From: JBOGCH01 sp051656645
GTDB taxonomy: Bacteria > Bacteroidota > Bacteroidia > Bacteroidales > Marinifilaceae
DNA length: 60,332 bases
Assembly: GCA_051656645.1 (NCBI GenBank)
Contig: JBOGCH010000011.1
Span: 1 to 60,332 of the forward strand
Direction: 5' to 3'
Made by a program: the position numbers and the translations under genes. Of the stretch, positions 53,325 through 60,332 are shown piece after piece. The notes under the pieces were generated by a model. That model was not told the DNA's origin. It worked only from the letters and a program-made list of their open reading frames with translations, and searched no databases. The first letter of the stretch is position 1. Each line of letters opens with the position of its first letter.

Positions 53325-54545
53325 TTATTCATAACGGATAGCTTCTATCGGATCCAATTCAGATGCTTTTTTAGCAGGATACCATCCAAAGAATATTCCC
53401 GTTAGGGTACATACCGCAAAAGACAATATTACGCTCCACGGTTGAATAAAGATTGGGAAACGCGCAACTGTATTTACAAGGATCGCCGCAAGGACTCCTA
53501 GAAGTACACCTATTATTCCGCCAGTTACACTAATTAATACTGACTCAATTAAAAACTGCGCTAAGATATCGCGTCCCTTGGCTCCAATACTCATACGTAG
53601 TCCAATTTCTCGAGTACGTTCCGTTACCGATACATACATAATGTTCATAATACCAATACCTCCCACCAAAAGCGATATTCCGGCAACGGCAGCTAAAAGT
53701 ACGGTCATCATATCGGTTGTACTTGTAAGCATAGTACTTAGTTCTTTTTGACTCCTAACATTAAAGTTATCTGCATCCGTCTCTTTGAGCTTATGGTTGC
53801 GACGTAGTATCTCGGTTATTTCATCAATGGCATTGTCCGTATACTCTTCCTTCAAAGCTGAACAAGTTATTCCCTGCAAGTGAGTAATGGCAAGTATCTT
53901 TTTTTGTACCGTGGTAAAGGGAGCAAGAATCAAATCGTCCTGGTCCATTCCCATCGTATTGTATCCTTTACTCTCAAGGACACCAACAATTCTAAACGGC
54001 AATTTCTTGAAGCGAATAACTTTCCCTATTGGGTTTTCGCCATTAGGAAAAAGATTCTCTACTACCGTCTTTCCCACAACGCATACTTTATTGGCCGTGC
54101 TAATGTCTTGCTCTGTAAACATATCGCCATCGGCAAGGTTATAACAACGTATGTCTAAATAGTCGGGGGTAATGCCATACATGGAGGTTGGCGCATTATT
54201 TGGTCCAAATACAGCCTGCCCCGAACTATTTACTGTTGGAGATATTGCCGATATATATCGCGCCTCCTCAAGTATATTTTCATAATCCTCAATCTTTAAT
54301 GTTTCCATAGCCGATGCATCTTGACGTACACCTCCTCGCATGTCAGCACCGGGCTGAATCATAATCATATTGGAACCCATTTGACTTATCTCATTCTGGA
54401 TACTACGCTTTGATCCCTGACCAATAGCAAGCATCGTTATTACGGATGCCACACCTATTATTATGCCCAACATGGTTAAAAAACCACGCATCTTGTTATT
54501 GGCCAATGCGCGTAATGCTATTTTAAAAAGATTTCCGCCATTCAT
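53325..54545 (-). CDS. MacB-like ABC transporter permease
   Basis: Permease of the MacB/FtsX type. One N-terminal membrane helix follows RALANNKMRGFLTMLGIIIGVASV; a periplasmic MacB core domain (about 45-275) precedes three C-terminal helices (about 285-305, 335-358, 370-390), ending in GWYPAKKASELDPIEAIRYE, the family's C-terminal signature. Unlike E. coli MacB the ATPase is a separate gene, located just upstream. It would couple ATP use to extrusion through the TolC-type channel. Confidence 0.94.
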   Translation of the reverse strand: MNGGNLFKIALRALANNKMRGFLTMLGIIIGVASVITMLAIGQGSKRSIQNEISQMGSNMIMIQPGADMRGGVRQDASAMETLKIEDYENILEEARYISAISPTVNSSGQAVFGPNNAPTSMYGITPDYLDIRCYNLADGDMFTEQDISTANKVCVVGKTVVENLFPNGENPIGKVIRFKKLPFRIVGVLESKGYNTMGMDQDDLILAPFTTVQKKILAITHLQGITCSALKEEYTDNAIDEITEILRRNHKLKETDADNFNVRSQKELSTMLTSTTDMMTVLLAAVAGISLLVGGIGIMNIMYVSVTERTREIGLRMSIGAKGRDILAQFLIESVLISVTGGIIGVLLGVLAAILVNTVARFPIFIQPWSVILSFAVCTLTGIFFGWYPAKKASELDPIEAIRYE

Positions 54546-54570
54546 ATCTTATTGTTTTACTGTTTTATCT

Positions 54571-55311
54571 TTAATCCTGTTGTTTGGGTAACGCTGCAAG
54601 CGCTATACGCGCATCATGTATATGCGTATTTACAGTATCGGATATTACCTTCCCATCTTTTAGCATAATGTTACGACTACTATATAGGGCAATCTCTGGA
54701 TTGTGCGTAACAAAGATGATGGTTCGCCCCTCAGCATGCAGTTTCTGAAATAATACCAATATCTCAAAGCTGGTACGTGAATCCAAATTACCGGTAGCTT
54801 CGTCCGCAAGTATTACGGCAGGATCATTGACCAATGCACGAGCAATAGCAACACGTTGCATTTGCCCGCCGGACATTTGGTTGCTTTTATGGTTTAATCT
54901 GTCTCCAAGCCCCACATCCATAAGTGCGCCTATAGCTTTTTCTCTGCGTTGCTCAGCGCTAAAATCAGGATTGTACATTAAAGGTAATTCCACATTCTCA
55001 ATGGCTGTTGTTTTAGCCAACAGGTTATAGTTTTGAAATACAAAACCAATTTTCCTATTACGTAATGTTGCACGCGCATTTTTGCCCATACTACGCACGG
55101 AAATTCCATCCAAATAGTACTCGCCTAATGTTGGCGTATCTAAACATCCAAGCGTGTTGAGCAAAGTACTTTTACCGGAACCAGAGGTACCCATTATGGT
55201 TACAAATTCGCCTTCATGAATTGTAAAGGAAACACCCCGAAGAGCATGTACCGTCTCCTCACCTATTTGGAAGTCGCGCTTTATATTTTCAAGTTTTATT
55301 ATCTCTTTCAT
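54571..55311 (-). CDS. MacB/LolD-like ABC transporter ATPase
   Basis: Cytoplasmic ATPase for the MacB-like permease. Walker A GTSGSGKST is at residues 41-49, the Q-loop in GFVFQNYNLL, signature MSGGQMQRVAIARAL, Walker B VILADEATGNLD, and the switch His in FVTHN. Length 246 aa. Its start codon shares one nucleotide with the stop of the adaptor gene (TAATG). Confidence 0.95.
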   Translation of the reverse strand: MKEIIKLENIKRDFQIGEETVHALRGVSFTIHEGEFVTIMGTSGSGKSTLLNTLGCLDTPTLGEYYLDGISVRSMGKNARATLRNRKIGFVFQNYNLLAKTTAIENVELPLMYNPDFSAEQRREKAIGALMDVGLGDRLNHKSNQMSGGQMQRVAIARALVNDPAVILADEATGNLDSRTSFEILVLFQKLHAEGRTIIFVTHNPEIALYSSRNIMLKDGKVISDTVNTHIHDARIALAALPKQQD

Positions 55312-56534
55312 TATTTCCCGGTTTTCTTGTTAGCACCCGGATGACTTGGCATAAATGGACTACGCTCTCCCGACTGAGGTTGTGGCAATTGAGCAGCCAT
55401 TGTATTCACGTCAACCACTACTTCTTCCCCTTCACTAAGGCCATCCACTATCTCAATCATGCTAGCATTGCCTGTACCTACAGTTATCGCTTTAGCCATT
55501 ACCTCATTTCCGTTCTTAACCCACACCACTCGTTTACCAGCCGGCGTTTTGTCGGTATTACTTTTTACAGTTAAACCTAATTGTTGCAACGTCTCGTTAT
55601 CTGGAACAAAACGCAATGTTTTATGAGGGATGGTTAACACATCATTGCGCTCCAAAGTATAAATAGTTACATTAGCCGTTAATCGGGGTATAAGTTTTAA
55701 ATCGGGATTTTGTGCACCAATAACAACCTCATAAGTTACAACACTGGATGAAGAAGTGGTGGCCGAACTACCCGAAGAACTACTCACACCTAATCTTATT
55801 TGTGTTACAACACCTTGAAATTCATCGTTTGGAAAGGCATCAACGGTAAACGTTACGCGTTGTCCCTCTTTTACATTGCCTATATCGGCCTCGTCAACAT
55901 CGGCAATAACCTGCATTTGTGTCATGTCACGCGCAATGGTAAATAAAGTAGGTGTTTCAAAACCCGCTGCTACTGTTTGTCCCTCTTCCACAGCACGATT
56001 AATTATTACGCCGTCAATGGGACTTGTTATGGTTGCATACTCCAAATTACGTCTCACTTTTACCATTGCCGCTTCACTTTGTTCATAGGCAGCTTTGGCT
56101 TTTTCATACTGGTAAGTTGCTGTTTCATACTCGTAGTCACTAATCAACTGTTTCTCGAACAACATCTTGCTGCGCGCATAATTTTTTTGTTGGTATTGGT
56201 ATTCTGTTCTATTTCCGGCAAGCTGTGCATTTGCCGATTTAAGTTCTGCCTGCAAGTTAATTTTATCCATCTCCGCAATCAATTGCCCTGCCTTCACAAC
56301 ATCATTGTAATCAACATACAGTTTAGAAACTATGCCGGATACCTGCGTACCAACCTCTACTTCCGTTACCGGCTCTACAGTCCCTGTTGCCGTTACACTA
56401 TTTGTTATCGAGTTTTTAGATACCTTATCCGTTTGTAAACTCATCTTAGGTTGTGTAGGCTTATTTCCTAATATAAAATATACTCCTGTTGCTGCGGCTA
56501 TTAATGCAATTGCAATTATTATAATCTTCTTCAT
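55311..56534 (-). CDS. MacA/HlyD-family periplasmic adaptor
   Basis: Membrane-anchored adaptor (one N-terminal helix, about 3-21) that links MacB to TolC. Order: helix, lipoyl half (GTVEPVTEVEVGTQVSGIVSKL and VKAGQLIAEMD), alpha-helical hairpin (about 95-165), second lipoyl half (ATITSPIDGVIINRAVEEGQTV), beta barrel and membrane-proximal domain. A Ser/Thr/Gly run of about 14 residues near 255-270 forms a loop in the barrel domain. Length 407 aa. Confidence 0.94.
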   Translation of the reverse strand: MKKIIIIAIALIAAATGVYFILGNKPTQPKMSLQTDKVSKNSITNSVTATGTVEPVTEVEVGTQVSGIVSKLYVDYNDVVKAGQLIAEMDKINLQAELKSANAQLAGNRTEYQYQQKNYARSKMLFEKQLISDYEYETATYQYEKAKAAYEQSEAAMVKVRRNLEYATITSPIDGVIINRAVEEGQTVAAGFETPTLFTIARDMTQMQVIADVDEADIGNVKEGQRVTFTVDAFPNDEFQGVVTQIRLGVSSSSGSSATTSSSSVVTYEVVIGAQNPDLKLIPRLTANVTIYTLERNDVLTIPHKTLRFVPDNETLQQLGLTVKSNTDKTPAGKRVVWVKNGNEVMAKAITVGTGNASMIEIVDGLSEGEEVVVDVNTMAAQLPQPQSGERSPFMPSHPGANKKTGK

Positions 56535-56554
56535 TATCTATTACTATTATTCGT

Positions 56555-57868
56555 TTAAAACTGTGTATCTACCGGTTTTCCTTGATATATATTCAACAGC
56601 TGCATATTCATCACTGTCATGTATTTCGCCTGGATTACCTGTTGTTGAGCATTCAGAAAATTAGACTTCTCCGTTAGCAATTCTATAATATTCTTCATTC
56701 CCATATTAAATTGCTCCTCCGTTAAGCTATAACTTTGAGAAACATATTTAAGTCTCTCCAACGCCGATATATACTGGTTCTGAGATGAAGTAACATCCAG
56801 ATAACTATTTTCAACCTCCTTAAGCACTTGTTTCTCCTTGGTTTGTAAATCAAGTTGGGCCGTTTGGATGGCATATTTTGCTTTGTTGGTAGCTGTCCTA
56901 TTACTTCTGTTGCTGAAAATTGGAATAGAAACATTCAATGAAATATTCTCATTCAAACCCGTTTTAAATTGCTTAGGCACATCGAATTCAGATGTACTTA
57001 GATGTCCAGTTCCGATACCTGCACCTAAGGATACTGAAGGAATAAAGCCCGCTCGAGTACTTTGCAATTGTAATTCGCTCGTTTTTACTGATAACTTACC
57101 TATTTCTATCTGTGGCAATGCCGTAAGCGAAGCTGCATAGATAGTCTCCTTCTCTGGTAAAGAAGCTAATACCGTTGCTTCGTTAATATCTGGCACACTT
57201 ACCTCAATATTATCCGTTATGTCCAATTCCAACAACTGCTTTAACTGAAGCTTATAATTAGCTAACTCATTTTGTGCCTGTACAAGCTGGTACTTATCTG
57301 TATGGTATTGGCTCTCCAACTGTGCATAATCAACACGCGAGATGGAACCTGCCTCATTTAATGCCTTTCCGCGTTGCATTTGCGCGTATGACGTCTCTAC
57401 CGTATTCTCATTTATCTTAACCGACTCAGTTGCATACATCACCTGCATGTAAACTTGCACAATAGAGACTCTTATGTTATTGGCACTCTCCTCTACCGAC
57501 AGCTCATTAATTTCATTCATAACTTTGCTTTGCTTCAGTGCCAACCGCTGACGTCCTCCATTATATAATGTCCAATTGGCGTTAGCTCCATAATTTCCTG
57601 CATATGAACTTTTATCACCCATCTCGGTATAGGGAGTATTACTAAATCCTTGTGATACAGAAGCCGATAGAGAAGGAAACATTTCGTACTTTGCTTGCAG
57701 CATATCCTCCTTCCCGGACAACTCATCTACTCTACTTTTTTGCATTTGTATATTATGCTCTAATGCATAATTCAGACAACTTTGCAGTGTCCACACGCCT
57801 GTACTGTCTTGCGCTCTACATTGAATAGCAGCTAAGAAGCACAGTGTTGCTAAACAGAACCTCTTCAT
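56555..57868 (-). CDS. TolC-family outer-membrane channel
   Basis: Outer-membrane efflux protein and first gene of the six-gene operon. It has a signal peptide (to about CRAQ, residue 19), then the two OEP repeats: WTLQSCLNYALEHNIQMQ and the matched second half with TNKAKYAIQTAQLDLQTKEKQ and the final LTEEQFNMGMKNIIELL, both standard. Length 437 aa. It carries the export channel for the downstream MacA/MacB system. Confidence 0.94.
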   Translation of the reverse strand: MKRFCLATLCFLAAIQCRAQDSTGVWTLQSCLNYALEHNIQMQKSRVDELSGKEDMLQAKYEMFPSLSASVSQGFSNTPYTEMGDKSSYAGNYGANANWTLYNGGRQRLALKQSKVMNEINELSVEESANNIRVSIVQVYMQVMYATESVKINENTVETSYAQMQRGKALNEAGSISRVDYAQLESQYHTDKYQLVQAQNELANYKLQLKQLLELDITDNIEVSVPDINEATVLASLPEKETIYAASLTALPQIEIGKLSVKTSELQLQSTRAGFIPSVSLGAGIGTGHLSTSEFDVPKQFKTGLNENISLNVSIPIFSNRSNRTATNKAKYAIQTAQLDLQTKEKQVLKEVENSYLDVTSSQNQYISALERLKYVSQSYSLTEEQFNMGMKNIIELLTEKSNFLNAQQQVIQAKYMTVMNMQLLNIYQGKPVDTQF

Positions 57869-57896
57869 AATATTTTGTTTTATCAGTTTTCTACAA

Positions 57897-57928
57897 CAAA
57901 AATATTATTGCCACCATCCGCAAGCAAA
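57897..57928 (-). promoter_or_regulatory. Consensus Bacteroidetes promoter of the efflux operon
   Basis: Minus strand: TTTG (57928-57925), a 20-nt spacer, then TATTTTTG (57904-57897). Both match the -33/-7 consensus. The start point would leave only a short leader before the tolC-type gene. Confidence 0.8.
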
Positions 57929-57983
57929 TGGAATAGAAATAGAGCACTATTCTCTCGACAAACGCTCCATTTTTCTCGATAGA

Positions 57984-58027
57984 ATAAAAAAAGTAGTTAC
58001 CTACAGAACAACGCTGCAGATAACTAC
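57984..58027 (-). terminator. Intrinsic terminator downstream of the acyltransferase gene
   Basis: GTAGTTAxCTxCAG (57993-58006) pairs with CTGxAGxTAACTAC (58014-58027), x marking two mismatches. On the minus strand it is followed by seven T. Confidence 0.8.
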
Positions 58028-58094
58028 CCTAAGTAATATTGTATTTCAATATAAATTATATCCCCGTATTACAACATCGCGTTATAAGAGATAT

Positions 58095-59249
58095 CTAACC
58101 AAAAACCCATTTAGCAACTTTAGCACTCATTTTAAAACACACAGCTACAATAAACCATGAAATTAAGAATACGATAACTGCCGAAATTGGTATGCGTAAA
58201 GACACAGGCAAAGAAAGTGCATCGCTAATAGTATATCCGATACCTACAATGAAATAATGAATTAAATAAATACCCAAACCACACTTTGCAATGTTAGCAA
58301 AGAGACTAACGCAAAATTGCGATGTAATATTAATGCATCTAGCCAATAAGAAAACAGCAATGGTCATGACGCATACATTCGGCGAACAGTATAAGAAAAA
58401 TAACTCCATCTGTGCCTCCGTACAATCCGCATTTGCAGTAATTGCCTTAAAGCCGAAATACGTAATTAAATAGCCAACAATAAACATTGGTACTGCTATG
58501 AATAGTGTTTTTCCCAATTTCCATCGTTCAATATCAGTATATAAATAATGCCCCAACAACAGATAACCATTAAATCCGGCAAAATAATAAAAAGTACCAA
58601 AGCCATTCCATGCACAAACACCCAATAAATCCTGCGTAAAAAATGCGTAAGCATAGGGTAAAAATAGTGTTATTCCCCACGTATATAAAAAGAAACGCTT
58701 TTGCGCCGCACTTGCCTTCTCAATCCAAGCCGAAAAGAAAGGCATATACAGATACAAACCCAACAACATATACAAATACCACATCGGTACAGTATAAACA
58801 TTAAACTTAAAGGGAATTAAAAGAATATTATCCAAAGCACTCATAAATGTTTGTGAAGCATCGGACGACGCATATGCGAAAACACTAGAAATAGTTGTCG
58901 ACGGATATCCCAGAACGCCGGTTATCCACGGAAACAAATTATATAATACAGACCACAGCACAAAAGGAACTGCTAATCTAAGTAATCGTTTTTTATAAAA
59001 CTCTCCTTGCAATTGTTTCACCGGCAACAACAGTAATCCAGTAATCATTACAAACAGTGGCACACAAGGACGCATAAACGAACCGTATAAGGCTCCAAAG
59101 AAATTATAATCAGGATTAGCTCTCGCCTCAGGCGATACATTAAATGGATCAGCACAATGAATACAAATGACCATAAATATTGCGATGAAACGCAATACAT
59201 CCAACCATACTATGCGATTGGACAAAATGTTGTTACTCTGTTTTTGCAT
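58095..59249 (-). CDS. Acyltransferase family 3 membrane protein
   Basis: Inner-membrane acyltransferase of the Acyl_transf_3 (OafA-like) family, 384 aa and about ten helices. The family start RIVWLDVLRFIAIFMVICIHCADP contains the conserved helix-1 R/H residues, and FMRPCVPLFVMITGLLLLP matches the second-helix motif. It would acetylate or succinylate a surface glycan or lipid. No glycan cluster lies near; the upstream gene encodes a Crp-like regulator. Substrate unknown. Confidence 0.87.
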   Translation of the reverse strand: MQKQSNNILSNRIVWLDVLRFIAIFMVICIHCADPFNVSPEARANPDYNFFGALYGSFMRPCVPLFVMITGLLLLPVKQLQGEFYKKRLLRLAVPFVLWSVLYNLFPWITGVLGYPSTTISSVFAYASSDASQTFMSALDNILLIPFKFNVYTVPMWYLYMLLGLYLYMPFFSAWIEKASAAQKRFFLYTWGITLFLPYAYAFFTQDLLGVCAWNGFGTFYYFAGFNGYLLLGHYLYTDIERWKLGKTLFIAVPMFIVGYLITYFGFKAITANADCTEAQMELFFLYCSPNVCVMTIAVFLLARCINITSQFCVSLFANIAKCGLGIYLIHYFIVGIGYTISDALSLPVSLRIPISAVIVFLISWFIVAVCFKMSAKVAKWVFG

Positions 59250-59272
59250 ATTATTTTATTTTATTCACTATG

Positions 59273-59280
59273 CAAAAATA
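59273..59280 (-). promoter_or_regulatory. Candidate -7 element for the acyltransferase gene
   Basis: TATTTTTG followed by C on the minus strand, 24 nt before the start codon. TTG triplets occur upstream but not at the usual spacing. Confidence 0.4.
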
Positions 59281-59312
59281 AAAGCAATACAACCAACTCT
59301 TTTTTAATTAGT

Positions 59313-59888
59313 TTAAGAAAGTTTCCTCAAAGCACATAAAGTAACCTGAGACATTCCCAGATAGGAGGCAACATAACCTAAATTTACACGAAGTAATAAA
59401 TCCGAATGATTATTAATAAAATCCCTATATCTTTCCTCTGCCGACAAATGGTATCTAAATATCAACCTTTTCTCCATCTCCACAAAAGCCTTCTGGTATG
59501 CCTTACGCATCCAATTTGCAATTTCAATATACTCATCGCACAAAGATTCCAAATCACCAATTGTTATTACGTACAACAACGAATCCTCTAGTACTTGCAC
59601 TGTTTCCGTTTCATACCCCTCAACATCGCCATGAACACTTTTGGTTGAATAGACCATGCCACCTTCTGCACTAAACCAAGAAGTAACCTCCTTACCATTT
59701 ATTATAGTAAAAGCACGAGCAATACCTTGCTCAATGAAATAGATATTTTCATCTTTCCTTGAAGGATCAATCAAGAATCCTCTTTTCGGCACCGAAACAG
59801 GTCGCAATCTGAGCTTCAAAACTTCCAACACTTCGTCCGAGATCAACCTCGTTTTCATTATAGTCTCAACTATATTTTCCATGCACAT
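59313..59888 (-). CDS. Crp-like regulator with cyclic-nucleotide-binding fold
   Basis: A 191-aa regulator with a cNMP-binding-like sensor (about residues 20-130; VPKRGFLIDPSRKDENIYFIEQG and WFSAEGGMVYS, quoted in parts) and a C-terminal HTH remnant LGYVASYLGMSQVTLCALRKL. The C-terminal helix resembles the SQVTLSRIRK-type end of Bacteroidota Crp proteins, with Cys-Ala in place of Ser-Arg. Two alternative Met starts lie two codons apart. Target may be the downstream acyltransferase gene. Confidence 0.85.
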   Translation of the reverse strand: MCMENIVETIMKTRLISDEVLEVLKLRLRPVSVPKRGFLIDPSRKDENIYFIEQGIARAFTIINGKEVTSWFSAEGGMVYSTKSVHGDVEGYETETVQVLEDSLLYVITIGDLESLCDEYIEIANWMRKAYQKAFVEMEKRLIFRYHLSAEERYRDFINNHSDLLLRVNLGYVASYLGMSQVTLCALRKLS

Positions 59889-60190
59889 TTCTATTTGATG
59901 CTAAAATAATAATTATAAAGCACATTAACTAACACACACTGCAACAGAAAATACCCCACAAACTAGTAAGACTATTAACAATCATCGTACATAGCGCCAA
60001 TGGTACTGCCGCAAGGTGATTATACGTCACAACACCATATAACGAAAAGAAGGTTGAAACTTGCGTTCAGTAATTCGGCGTCGACCTACATCGTATCTCC
60101 TTGGCACCTTGCGCCAAGTGCTACGCACACAAACCATCGGCGACGTGATTATAGCGCCGATGGTACTGCCGCAAGGTGAAAGCTGGACAC
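59889..60190. other. Region with scattered partial copies of 5S rRNA sequence
   Basis: No gene is evident here. It contains two plus-strand copies of a 5S segment (59991-60018 and 60151-60179) that are inverted relative to the 5S gene, and between them a direct-orientation partial 5S copy (60071-60143). The segment is downstream of the 5S gene and of its terminator. Confidence 0.7.
60071..60143 (-). pseudogene. Degenerate copy of the 5S rRNA 3' part
   Basis: TAATTCGGCGTCGACCTAC is identical to the 3' end and flank of the 5S gene (60227-60245). Continuing, blocks TCTCC, CACCTTGCG and ACCATCGGCG appear in the same order as in the 5S gene but are separated by extra bases (TTGG, and about 17 nt). 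It is therefore a rearranged 5S fragment, not a working gene. Confidence 0.6.
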
Positions 60191-60224
60191 AAAAAAAAAG
60201 CCAGCGAATTTCTTCACTGGCTTT
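60191..60224 (-). terminator. Intrinsic terminator of the rRNA operon
   Basis: AAAGCCAG pairs with CTGGCTTT around a 12-nt interior; on the minus strand it is followed by nine T. It lies a few nucleotides beyond the 5S 3' end. Confidence 0.88.
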
Positions 60225-60228
60225 GCTA

Positions 60229-60332
<104 letters not shown>

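Overview
The window looks like a chromosomal segment of a Bacteroidota bacterium, most likely order Bacteroidales. Evidence: a SusC/SusD pair with its own ECF sigma and FecR-type anti-sigma factor, a Bacteroidetes-type zinc metalloprotease, YfhO, PepSY-like proteins, LytS/LytTR signalling, AT-rich DNA, A-rich rather than GGAGG leaders, and Bacteroides-type promoters (TTTG, 19-20 nt, TAnnTTTG) ahead of tRNA-Cys and the efflux operon. Family or genus cannot be fixed from the sequence alone.

Layout, left to right. 0-0.8 kb: two-helix K+ channel with an RCK domain. 0.9-9.0 kb (minus): urease operon ureA-ureB-ureC-ureE-ureF-ureG-ureD, then a urea transporter and an MFS carrier. 9.8-13.6 kb (plus, divergent): FecBCD-type metal or metal-chelate importer followed by a TrmO-like/FmdE fusion; the position next to a nickel enzyme suggests nickel supply. 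13.7-22.2 kb (minus): asd, an EptA-like phosphoethanolamine transferase, a membrane-spanning TPR/AraC regulator, a glycosyltransferase and YfhO. 22.7-33.1 kb (plus): sigma/anti-sigma, SusC, SusD, a degenerate Mx1-like lipoprotein and an M10-like zinc protease, with no glycosidase; this looks like a peptide-uptake locus in the style of RagAB. 33.1-40.9 kb (minus): housekeeping genes prs, gltX, two small genes, an acyltransferase, crp, dxs and pyrH. 40.9-42.6 kb: accessory patch with an IS66 tnpB relic and a small lipoprotein gene. 42.6-44.4 kb (minus): tRNA-Cys, folB and an unusual calcineurin-like phosphoesterase. 44.7-45.4 kb: pirin. 45.9-49.5 kb (minus): OmpR/HK pair with two PepSY-like secreted proteins. 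49.6-50.7 kb: NapH-like Fe-S membrane protein. 50.6-57.9 kb (minus): TolC-MacA-MacB-type efflux system with LytS/LytTR and a GH16 enzyme. 58.1-59.9 kb: acyltransferase and Crp-like regulator. The right edge holds the 3' part of a 5S rRNA gene, with several partial 5S copies just downstream of it.

The most unusual signal is not a gene. Three long intergenic regions (near 9.4, 22.5 and 45.6 kb) each carry one element of 105-107 bp with the same plan: four tandem 11-bp units, a 17-19 bp spacer, and four inverted 11-bp units. All units begin with a GGTTT core (or end with its complement), but the other six bases differ from element to element while staying matched within each element. This conserved architecture with a concertedly changing sequence is the best candidate here for an undescribed system.
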